Assembly (NCBI GenBank): GCA_041750975.1
Contig: JBGSYN010000095.1
Coordinates: 1 to 6,357 of the forward strand
Origin: JBGSYN01 sp041750975
GTDB taxonomy: Bacteria; Pseudomonadota; Alphaproteobacteria; Geminicoccales; Geminicoccaceae
Direction: 5' to 3'
Length of the DNA: 6,357 bases
Part shown: one piece after another, positions 1 through 6,152 of the stretch
How the letters are laid out: the number at the start of each line of letters is the position of its first letter
How positions within the stretch are numbered: the first letter of the stretch is position 1
Made by a program: the position numbers and the translations under genes
The notes under the pieces: model-generated
Seen by the model: only the letters and a program-made list of their open reading frames with translations
Databases searched by the model: none
What the model was told of the DNA's origin: nothing

Positions 1-1008
1 TTGTCGGATTTGCTCGTCGGCGATTTCGAGTTGGGCGTGATCGAGGATTTGTTTCAGGGTGGTTTCACCGTTCCGACAAAGATCCTCATAGCGGACCAGC
101 ATCACATTGGCGGCGAGCGAGGGATCGGCGTCGAGCTGATCTCGAACGAAGCCATAGATCGAGGCCCAGTGATGGGCGAGGCCCTCGATATCCTGGCCGT
201 CCCGCCAAAGTCCCTCGATTTTGCTGGCCTTGGCGGTGTCGCCCAAATTGAGCGGCCGTCGGTCGAGGCCGAATTCGAAATGGCCGACGCGCTGCATATG
301 GCGGAGGATGCGCGGATCTTCCTTTTCCTCCTTGCAGAACAGGCGATGCTGCTTTTGCAGGGAGGCGATGTGGGCCTCGGGATTGCGGACCGGGACGATG
401 ATGCGGGCGTCGGGAAAAAGCCTGGTGAGATAGGCAAGCCGCGTGATGTTGTAGTTGCCCTTCGCCAGATAACGTTTGGCGCCGCGGATCATCAGGATTT
501 TCCTGATATGATCCCGGTAGAAGTTCTCGAAGGCCGCGTTCGCCGACTCGCCATTCAGTATCTGGTTCCGGCCCGTCTGGTGGCGACCTTCGAAGAACCT
601 CATCCAGAGGATCTCCTCGAGCGCTTCGGGGCTGTCGGGCGTGACCAAGATACGGTCCTTGTGGGACCGCTCGACCGGGGTCGAATCCTTGTAGATATTG
701 GCGAAGGCGCGGTTCCAGAAGACCGGCGCCATCACCAGCGGAAAGTCCCGGTAGCGGTGCGAGCCGGTATCGGCATGGCTTTCGAGAAGCTCCAGCAGGA
801 TCGTGCTGCCGCAGCGGGCCAGGCCCGTCACGTAGATCGGCCGGTCGATCGCAATGCCGTCAAGCGCGTCGCGATGAGAACTCGATTCGACCTTGGCCAG
901 CCACTGCCAGAAGCCCGGTGTTTTGGCGACGAGTCCGCCCACAGTGTCGATCCAGCCCGCCATCTCGACGGCTGGTTTGGTCCCGGGTGACGGTTTCGAC
1001 TTGGACAT
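1..1008 (-). CDS. Sulfotransferase family protein (PAPS-dependent type), C-terminus cut off by window edge
   Basis: Reading leftward from an ATG at 1008, 336 residues are open to base 1 with no stop, so the C-terminus is missing. It probably transfers a sulfuryl group from PAPS to an acceptor that cannot be told from sequence. Two cofactor motifs are visible: the 5'-phosphosulfate loop at residues 60-69 (VTGLARCGST, after a beta strand) and the 3'-phosphate motif around Arg208-Asn-Pro with Ser216 (RNPEAHIAS). This fits the bacterial Sulfotransfer_3-like group. In-frame ATGs also exist at 1092 and 1116, but the codons between 1009 and 1092 include TTA and many A/T third positions (about 44% GC3 by hand count), unlike the body of the gene, so I take 1008. 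None of the three starts has a strong Shine-Dalgarno. The gene follows pfkB on the same strand after 139 bp, so it may be cotranscribed or have its own promoter. Family is confident, start less so. Confidence 0.85.
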   Translation of the reverse strand, partial: MSKSKPSPGTKPAVEMAGWIDTVGGLVAKTPGFWQWLAKVESSSHRDALDGIAIDRPIYVTGLARCGSTILLELLESHADTGSHRYRDFPLVMAPVFWNRAFANIYKDSTPVERSHKDRILVTPDSPEALEEILWMRFFEGRHQTGRNQILNGESANAAFENFYRDHIRKILMIRGAKRYLAKGNYNITRLAYLTRLFPDARIIVPVRNPEAHIASLQKQHRLFCKEEKEDPRILRHMQRVGHFEFGLDRRPLNLGDTAKASKIEGLWRDGQDIEGLAHHWASIYGFVRDQLDADPSLAANVMLVRYEDLCRNGETTLKQILDHAQLEIADEQIRQ

Positions 1009-1147
1009 GGAATTCGGGCGATCTCGGGAAATAATTGGAGCGAGCAATAAGGTTTCGGAGAAAGTAGTTTTTGGGGCCTTAATAGTCGACATATCTATAA
1101 ACGGCCTTCGGGTCATCCGTTCCGGTGATCTCGATCGATGTTTGACT

Positions 1148-2083
1148 CTACCGCTTCATCTCGGTTTTGAGTTTTTCCCAGAAATCAAGGACGTCGGCTC
1201 GATGACAGAGTTCGGTGCCAGGTGTTAGGACCGTGGCGGTGCCGGAGGCAGCACCGAGTGCAAAAGCCTCTTCCACTGCCATTCCCTGAGCGAGGCCGAA
1301 GGTCATGCCGGCAATAAAGCTGTCACCCGCGCCAACCGCACTTCGAACATCGACGTCGAGTGACGGTAGGTGGAAGCAGCCCTCCTTCGAGGCAAGCAAG
1401 GCGCCGTCGCCGCCCATGGTCACGGCGATGATCTCGGCCAACCCTTTGTCCACCGCGTCGAGGGCCGCTTGCTCGAAACCATCGGTGTCATTGGATGGAA
1501 CGCCGATCAGCGTGCGAAACTCACCAAGGCTGGGTTTGCTGAGGAACACGCCTCGGCCCAATGCTGCGGCGAGCGGACGGCCTGAGGTATCGAGCACGAG
1601 ACGCGCACCCTTGGCGCTGACGGTTTCGGCGAGGCGGCCGTAAAGGTCGATGGGCGCGCCGCGGGGGAGGCTGCCACTGGCAATGAGATAATCGAAATCC
1701 AGCATGTCGAGAAAATCCAGCGCCGCCTGCCACTCGGCGTCGCTGACAGCCGGCCCCTCCGGTGTGAAGCGAAACTCCTTGTGAGATTTCCGCTCGAAGA
1801 CGACCTGACTGATCCGCGTCGACTCTTTTGTCTTGATGCGGTGAAACTCGACCCCTGCAGCCGTGACGAGATCGTCCAGCACGTCGCCTGCGGTCCCGCC
1901 TCCGAGATAGACGGCGAAGGCGCGTCCGCCGAGTTCGTTGATCACCCGCGCGGCGTTGACGCCGCCGCCGCCCGGGTCGAGCCGCTCATTGCTGGTCCGG
2001 ATTTTGCGCACGGGATAGACCTCTTCCGTCTCGCAGGAGCTGTCGACGGCGGGATTAAGAGTGAGGGTGACAATCGGCTTCAT
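1148..2083 (-). CDS. pfkB: PfkB-family hexose/6-phosphofructokinase (Pfk-2-like)
   Basis: This is a 311-residue ribokinase/PfkB-fold cytoplasmic kinase, the usual length for E. coli Pfk-2 (about 309). It probably phosphorylates fructose 6-phosphate to the 1,6-bisphosphate; 1-phosphofructokinase or tagatose-6-phosphate kinase are the close alternatives. Visible motifs: N-terminal TLTLNPAVD (residues 6-14); the glycine-rich sugar-binding signature DPGGGGVNAARV (36-47); SGSLPRG (136-142); KPSLGE (183-188), where the family's NxxE motif has Ser for Asn; and the anion-hole/catalytic signature AVGAGDSFIAG (249-259) with Asp254 as the expected base. I chose the ATG at 2083 over an in-frame start 15 codons upstream because MKPIVTLTLNP is the normal family N-terminus and GGGGAG lies just 5' of it, though with only a 3-nt spacer. 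It is divergent from lysR and lies upstream of the sulfotransferase gene. Confidence 0.93.
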   Translation of the reverse strand: MKPIVTLTLNPAVDSSCETEEVYPVRKIRTSNERLDPGGGGVNAARVINELGGRAFAVYLGGGTAGDVLDDLVTAAGVEFHRIKTKESTRISQVVFERKSHKEFRFTPEGPAVSDAEWQAALDFLDMLDFDYLIASGSLPRGAPIDLYGRLAETVSAKGARLVLDTSGRPLAAALGRGVFLSKPSLGEFRTLIGVPSNDTDGFEQAALDAVDKGLAEIIAVTMGGDGALLASKEGCFHLPSLDVDVRSAVGAGDSFIAGMTFGLAQGMAVEEAFALGAASGTATVLTPGTELCHRADVLDFWEKLKTEMKR

Positions 2084-2323
2084 GGGCTCCCCATGGGTTT
2101 GATGATGGCACCTTCCGGCTGTCTTCATCCAGATGGCGGCGATGTTGCGTTCGCCAAGTCCTGCTGACGAGGTGCCAGGCCCGACACGGTCCAGCCACAG
2201 GCCTGCACCATCGCGGCTCGACCCTGTGACGGGTATCGCCTAAACCTGCCGCATGCATGAGTTTTTCTGGGGGAAGCGAGTTGCCGCGTTGTCGCCCTCA
2301 CAGCGAAAATCGGGATAAAGCCG
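2084..2323. promoter_or_regulatory. Divergent intergenic region between pfkB and lysR
   Basis: These 240 bp must hold the promoters of both pfkB (leftward) and lysR (rightward). I see no convincing gene in it and no clean -35/-10 pair. It contains an imperfect inverted repeat (2171-2181 and 2200-2209, 10-bp arms with one bulged C, 18-nt loop), and the octamer ATGCATGA at 2253-2260, which also forms half of the palindrome downstream of lysR. LysR-type regulators usually bind next to their own start, so 2253-2260, about 65 bp before the lysR ATG, is a reasonable place to look for an operator. The regulatory role is inferred from gene orientation. Confidence 0.45.
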
Positions 2324-3205
2324 ATGGATCTTCGGGTGCTCCGAACCCTGCTCGCGGTCGCAGATGAGGGCAGCTTCGTCAAGGGCGGCCAGCGGGTGGG
2401 CCTGACGCAATCGGCAATCAGCCTGCATATCCAGACGCTCGAGCAGGAAATCGGCACCTCTCTTTTCGACCGGTCCCGCCGCCCGCCCGTACTCACGGCC
2501 GAAGGGAGGATCGTCGTCGACCGGGTGCGTGATATCGTGCGTCTCTATGACGATCTGAGTGCTTCCCTCGGCTCTGAGGCCGAGCTCGAAGCTATCGAGC
2601 TCGGCGCCGTGCCGACAACACTTACCGGGATCCTGCCGCAGGCGCTGGTGTCGCTCCGATCGAGCCAGCCGCAATTGCGTGTCAGAATCACCAGCGGCCT
2701 GTCGCACGAGCTCGAGCGCAAAGTTGTCTCCGGCGAGATCGATGCCGCACTGGTGACCAAACCGCAGACGCTGCCGGGCGGGATCGCCTGGTACGATATC
2801 GATGCCGAACCCCTGATGGTGATCGCCCCCGCCGCCACCATCGGCGAGCGCGATCGCGATATTCTCGAAGCCTTGCCTTACATCAGGTTACGCAGGTTTG
2901 CTTGGGCCGGTGAGGCGATCGAGGCGCAGCTCAAGACCCGGCAGATCGAGATCAGGCCCTTGATGGAGATCGACAGCCTGGAAGCGGTTGCAGCGCTCGT
3001 CGGCGCCGGGCTTGGCGTTTCCGTCGTGCCGCGGCGGAGCATCGCCGAGCCATTTCCCGCGACTGTCCGGGTCCTGCCCTTTGGCGACACCCCGGTGGTG
3101 CGCATGGTCGGTCTGATGCACCGAAGCGACTATGCGAAGCGCCATTTGATCCGACGAGTGGTCGACCATTTGCGTCTGGCCGTTCAGAGAGACTCTAATG
3201 CATGA
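2324..3205 (+). CDS. LysR-type transcriptional regulator
   Basis: This is a 293-residue regulator of standard LysR length. The N-terminal winged helix-turn-helix occupies about residues 1-60: MDLRVLRTLLAVADEGSF, then the recognition helix region around TQSAISLHIQTLEQ (28-41) and LFDRS (47-51). A linker helix to about residue 88 follows, then a periplasmic-binding-protein-like effector domain from about 90 to 290. In the latter, LVGAGLGVSVVPRR (225-238) is the typical conserved strand-turn. The ATG start is supported by the canonical LysR N-terminus beginning there. It is divergent from pfkB and sits 126 bp before the desulfinase-like gene on the same strand, so it most likely senses an acid or CoA-related metabolite of that operon and activates it. 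The effector is unknown. A perfect palindrome overlaps its stop codon. Confidence 0.95.
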   Translation: MDLRVLRTLLAVADEGSFVKGGQRVGLTQSAISLHIQTLEQEIGTSLFDRSRRPPVLTAEGRIVVDRVRDIVRLYDDLSASLGSEAELEAIELGAVPTTLTGILPQALVSLRSSQPQLRVRITSGLSHELERKVVSGEIDAALVTKPQTLPGGIAWYDIDAEPLMVIAPAATIGERDRDILEALPYIRLRRFAWAGEAIEAQLKTRQIEIRPLMEIDSLEAVAALVGAGLGVSVVPRRSIAEPFPATVRVLPFGDTPVVRMVGLMHRSDYAKRHLIRRVVDHLRLAVQRDSNA

Positions 3206-3215
3206 AATTTCATGC
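3200..3215. promoter_or_regulatory. Perfect 16-bp palindrome, candidate operator
   Basis: GCATGAAATTTCATGC is its own reverse complement. It covers the last codon and TGA of lysR and lies about 117 bp before the GTG start of the acyl-CoA dehydrogenase-like gene. Its half-site belongs to the octamer ATGCATGA (3198-3205), which is repeated exactly at 2253-2260 upstream of lysR. Perfect dyads of this kind are typical of dimeric regulator sites. Its even length and uninterrupted centre do not match the classic LysR T-N11-A box, so another regulator is possible. It is A/T-rich in the centre and not followed by a T-run, so it is a poor terminator. Confidence 0.45.
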
Positions 3216-3237
3216 TAAGCACGATTATTATTCATTT

Positions 3238-3254
3238 TTGCTCAAGCAATTTTT
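3238..3254 (+). terminator. Weak hairpin plus T-run after lysR (tentative)
   Basis: TTGCT and AGCAA form short inverted arms (3238-3242 and 3245-3249) and are followed by five T residues (3250-3254). The layout is that of a rho-independent terminator, but the stem is only 4-5 bp, with just two G/C pairs, so it would be weak at best. If it works, it would separate lysR transcription from the downstream operon, which would then need its own promoter between here and 3331. It could equally be part of an AT-rich promoter region. Confidence 0.2.
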
Positions 3255-3331
3255 CGTTTACGTACACGGTCGATAACATCGGCGTGATGCTGGCCGCATT
3301 GTCTGCCTGCCGGCAAGTCTGGGGGTCGCTA

Positions 3332-4555
3332 GTGAACGGAGCGTTGAAACCGCACCAGGAGGCATTGCGCTTGCAAGCGCGCGATTTGGCGCGCTCGACC
3401 TTGACTGACCGAGCCGCCGAGATCGATCGCAGCGAAGCCTATCCGTGGGACAATGTCAGGGATCTGCGGCGGGCCGGATTCTTCGGCATGACGATTCCCG
3501 AAGCACTCGGCGGCCGAGGTCTGAGCTATTTCGATGCCGTGCTGGTGATCGAAGAGATCGCCCAGGCTTGCGGCGCCAGCGCCCGGATCACGGTCGAAGC
3601 CAATATGGGAGCGATTGCCGCCATCATGGCCTATGGCTCGCCCTTGCAGCAACGCCTGGCTGCGGAATTGGTGCTGAGCGGCGACAAGCCGGCCATTTGC
3701 ATCACCGAGCCCGAGGCTGGCAGTGCTGCCTGCGAGATGACCACCCGCGCCGATCGACACGGCAACACTTATGTCATCAATGGCGTCAAGCATTGGATCA
3801 CCGGCGGCGGTGTCTCGAAGCTTCATTTGATCTTCGCCCGCGTGTTCGAGCATGGCATCGAGCAGGGCATCGGCGCCTTCATCGCCGTGCGGGGCGAGCA
3901 TCATGGCCTTAAAATCGGCACCCGAAGCCACGCCATGGGCATTCGTGGCATCCCCGAAACGGAAGTGATCTTCGAGGATCTGGTCCTGCCGGAAACGCTG
4001 CTGTTGCGGCCACCCGAAGGCCTGCGACGCGGTTTTGCAGCGCTCATGAACGCCTACAATACGCAGCGGGTCGGTGCTGCCACCGTGGCCCTCGGACTTG
4101 CCGAAGGTGCGTTCGGATTGGCCGTCGATTATGCACAAGAGCGTGAGCAGTTCGGTCGACCGATTGCCGAGTTCCAGGGCCTGCAATGGATGTTCGCGGA
4201 CATGGCGACGCAGATCGAAGCCGCACGGGCCCTGATCTACAAGGCTGCGGCAACCGCCGGTGACGGCTTTCCCGATCCGATGCTGACCGCCCAGGCCAAG
4301 CTCTTTGCCGCCGAGATGGCGATCAAGGTCACCAACGAGGCGCTTCAAATTCACGGTGCGGTAGGCTATGGCCGGGATTGCTCGGTAGAGCGCTTCGTGC
4401 GCGACGCCCGCATGTTCACCATTGCCGGAGGCACCGCGCAGATGCTGCGCAACCTCATTGCCGCGAAGTCCCTGAACATGAAATTGCCGCAGACGCGCGA
4501 CGGCTATCTGCGTGCGAACGAGGGAAGCGCACCGCCCTTGCGCCTGCATGCCTAG
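3332..4555 (+). CDS. acd: Acyl-CoA dehydrogenase-superfamily protein, probable 3-sulfinopropanoyl-CoA desulfinase
   Basis: This 407-residue flavoprotein has the acyl-CoA dehydrogenase fold: N-terminal helices (about 5-118), central beta domain (about 122-222, with ITEPEAGSAACEMTTRA and WITGGG for FAD), and C-terminal helices (about 232-382, with REQFGRPIAEFQGLQW). Neither usual catalytic-Glu position is acidic: the isovaleryl-type site is Gln245 (YNTQRVGAA), and the medium-chain-type site is Gly366 (TIAGGTAQ where others have YEGT). Arg85 (GASARITVEA) corresponds to Arg84, and Gln245 to Gln246, of A. mimigardefordensis Acd, which releases sulfite and propanoyl-CoA from 3-sulfinopropanoyl-CoA. 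From memory, segments such as YPWDNV, GGGVSKLHLIFARVF and LPQTRDGYL also match that enzyme. I chose GTG 3332, with a G-rich Shine-Dalgarno at 3321-3325, over ATG 3212 because the intervening DNA is AT-rich with non-coding-like codons. The end overlaps the next gene by 8 nt. The fold is certain; the desulfinase reaction is a well-supported inference. Confidence 0.85.
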   Translation: MNGALKPHQEALRLQARDLARSTLTDRAAEIDRSEAYPWDNVRDLRRAGFFGMTIPEALGGRGLSYFDAVLVIEEIAQACGASARITVEANMGAIAAIMAYGSPLQQRLAAELVLSGDKPAICITEPEAGSAACEMTTRADRHGNTYVINGVKHWITGGGVSKLHLIFARVFEHGIEQGIGAFIAVRGEHHGLKIGTRSHAMGIRGIPETEVIFEDLVLPETLLLRPPEGLRRGFAALMNAYNTQRVGAATVALGLAEGAFGLAVDYAQEREQFGRPIAEFQGLQWMFADMATQIEAARALIYKAAATAGDGFPDPMLTAQAKLFAAEMAIKVTNEALQIHGAVGYGRDCSVERFVRDARMFTIAGGTAQMLRNLIAAKSLNMKLPQTRDGYLRANEGSAPPLRLHA

Positions 4556-6152
4556 GGCTGCGGATGTCATTGCGAAGCGGCTCGCCAAGGCGGGCTGCCG
4601 GCATGCCTTCGGCATTCCGGGCGGAGAAGTCCTGACCATCCTCGATGCGCTGGCCGAGGCGGGTATTCGTTTCACGCTGGTCAAGCACGAGAACGCCGGC
4701 GGCTTCATGGCGGAGGGGACCTATCACGCCACGGGCGCTCCGGGCGTCCTGCTCGCCACGATCGGTCCGGGCATCGCCAACACCGTCAATGTCGCGGCCA
4801 ACGCGCTCCAGGACCGCGTCCCGCTGATCATCATTTCGGGCTGTGTCGATCCCGCGAACGCCATGACCTTTACCCACCAGGTTTGCGATCATCGCGCCAT
4901 CATGGCGCCTGTGGTCAAGGCCGGTTTCACGGCCGTTGACGGCGCCATCGAAGCCATGATCGAGAAGGCTGTTGCCGTGGCCACCGACGATCCGCCCGGC
5001 CCGGTCCATATCGATCTGCCGATTGCCGTCGCTGCTTCGCATCAGGCGCCGCGACACTATCCCCGTCGCGCCCCCAATGCACTGACGCAGCCGGCAGCAG
5101 GTCCGGCGCTCGAATCGGCACGGACGATGTTGGCTGCCGCGGAACGACCGCTCGTCATGGCCGGACTCGAAGCCTTGGTCCACGGGCGCGAGGCGGCCGC
5201 TGCCCGCTTTTGCAAGAGCCGCGGCATTCCGCTTCTGACGACGTACAAGGCCAAAGGGATCTTACCGGAGGACGATGCGCTGGCGCTTGGCGGCCATGGG
5301 CTTTCGCCGCTATCCGACCGTCATATGTTGCCGATGCTGGAGCAGGCGGATCTCATCATCGGCGCCGGCTACGACCCGATCGAGATGCGCGATGGCTGGT
5401 GCAATCCCTGGGATCCCGCCAAGGTCATCGAATTTCGAGCGGTTGCCAACGATCATTTCGTGCATCACGCCCGCTACACCTTTCTCTGTGATGTCGCGGC
5501 GGGTCTCGAGGCCCTCGGGCGGGATATCGAGCCGAGGCCAGTCTGGACCGGCGGCGAGCCTCAGGCGGTTCGCGCGGCTCTGGACGATGCATTCAAGGGG
5601 CCAGGGAGATGGGGGCCTCATGCGGTGTTCCGAACGCTGCGCGAAGCCGTGCCGCGCGAGACGGTCGCCACCGCCGATAGCGGCGCGCATCGTATCCTGT
5701 TGAGCCAGATCTGGCCCTGCTTCAGCCCGCGGACCCTGCTGCAATCGACCGGCTTTTGCACGATGGGCTGTGCCGTGCCGATTGCCGGTGGCTACAAGCT
5801 CGCGAGGCCGGATGCTCCGGTCATCGCCTTTGTCGGCGATGCCGGGCTCGAGATGGTGCTCGGCGAGCTGGCGACACTGCGCGACCTCCATGCGCCGATA
5901 CTGATCTGCGTCCTGGTCGACGAATCGCTGGCGCTGATCGAGCGCAAACAGCGGGCGATGGGCTATGGCAATACCGGCGTTGATTTCGGACGCACCGATT
6001 TCGTGGCCGTGGCGAATGCCCTGGGCGGCCATGGCGTGACCATTGCCGATCCGGAAGATCTGGCCCTCGAAGCGCAAGCGGCACTGACGCGAGAGACCTT
6101 CACGATCCTCGCCTGCGCCATCGGTCGTAAGGCCTATGAAGGCGCCTTCTAG
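4548..6152 (+). CDS. Thiamine-diphosphate-dependent enzyme, acetolactate synthase/2-oxoacid decarboxylase fold
   Basis: These 534 residues are arranged as a Pyr domain (about 3-165), a central domain (about 188-325) and a PP domain (about 355-525). Glu48 in KHENAGGFMAEG is the expected cofactor-activating glutamate, after FGIPGGEV (21-28); IGPGIANTVN (72-81) and PGPVHIDLP (150-158) are also family features. The diphosphate/Mg motif is GDA (430-432) followed by VDES (457-460), so the usual GDG...NN has Ala for Gly, and Asp458 at the metal-ligand Asn. Asp can still bind Mg. Substrate is not readable: candidates are decarboxylation of a 2-oxoacid or carboligation. The ATG at 4548 starts 8 nt inside acd with no close Shine-Dalgarno (GAGGGAAG is 20 nt upstream), which points to translational coupling. 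An in-frame GTG at 4512 would add 12 residues (THREAHR-like, non-family) and is less likely. The stop overlaps the next gene by 17 nt. Confidence 0.88.
   Translation: MPRAADVIAKRLAKAGCRHAFGIPGGEVLTILDALAEAGIRFTLVKHENAGGFMAEGTYHATGAPGVLLATIGPGIANTVNVAANALQDRVPLIIISGCVDPANAMTFTHQVCDHRAIMAPVVKAGFTAVDGAIEAMIEKAVAVATDDPPGPVHIDLPIAVAASHQAPRHYPRRAPNALTQPAAGPALESARTMLAAAERPLVMAGLEALVHGREAAAARFCKSRGIPLLTTYKAKGILPEDDALALGGHGLSPLSDRHMLPMLEQADLIIGAGYDPIEMRDGWCNPWDPAKVIEFRAVANDHFVHHARYTFLCDVAAGLEALGRDIEPRPVWTGGEPQAVRAALDDAFKGPGRWGPHAVFRTLREAVPRETVATADSGAHRILLSQIWPCFSPRTLLQSTGFCTMGCAVPIAGGYKLARPDAPVIAFVGDAGLEMVLGELATLRDLHAPILICVLVDESLALIERKQRAMGYGNTGVDFGRTDFVAVANALGGHGVTIADPEDLALEAQAALTRETFTILACAIGRKAYEGAF

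Noticed and set aside
1..990. Rightward open frame of 329 codons
   Set aside because: It lies antisense to the sulfotransferase gene, whose PAPS motifs are clear on the minus strand. The rightward translation shows no recognisable domain; long antisense frames are common in GC-rich DNA.
2084..2128. ATG at 2128 as start of PfkB
   Set aside because: The extra 15 residues precede a canonical PfkB N-terminus, and the ATG at 2083 has its own ribosome site.
4512..4547. GTG at 4512 as start of the ThDP enzyme
   Set aside because: It would add 12 residues with no family resemblance and has no ribosome site; the ATG at 4548 begins the normal family N-terminus.
3332..4555. Decayed acyl-CoA dehydrogenase (pseudogene with lost catalytic Glu)
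   Set aside because: The frame is intact, FAD-binding segments are conserved, and the replaced residues match those of a known active desulfinase group.
3329..4708. Leftward open frame of 459 codons opposite acd
   Set aside because: It mirrors codon structure of the desulfinase-like gene and crosses into the ThDP gene; its translation is His/Gly/Ala-rich without motifs.
4455..5183. Leftward open frame of 242 codons opposite the ThDP gene
   Set aside because: Antisense shadow of an intact gene with family motifs; Arg/Gly/Asp-rich with no domain visible.
5310..6077. Leftward open frame of 255 codons opposite the ThDP gene
   Set aside because: Antisense shadow of the conserved PP domain; no motif of its own.
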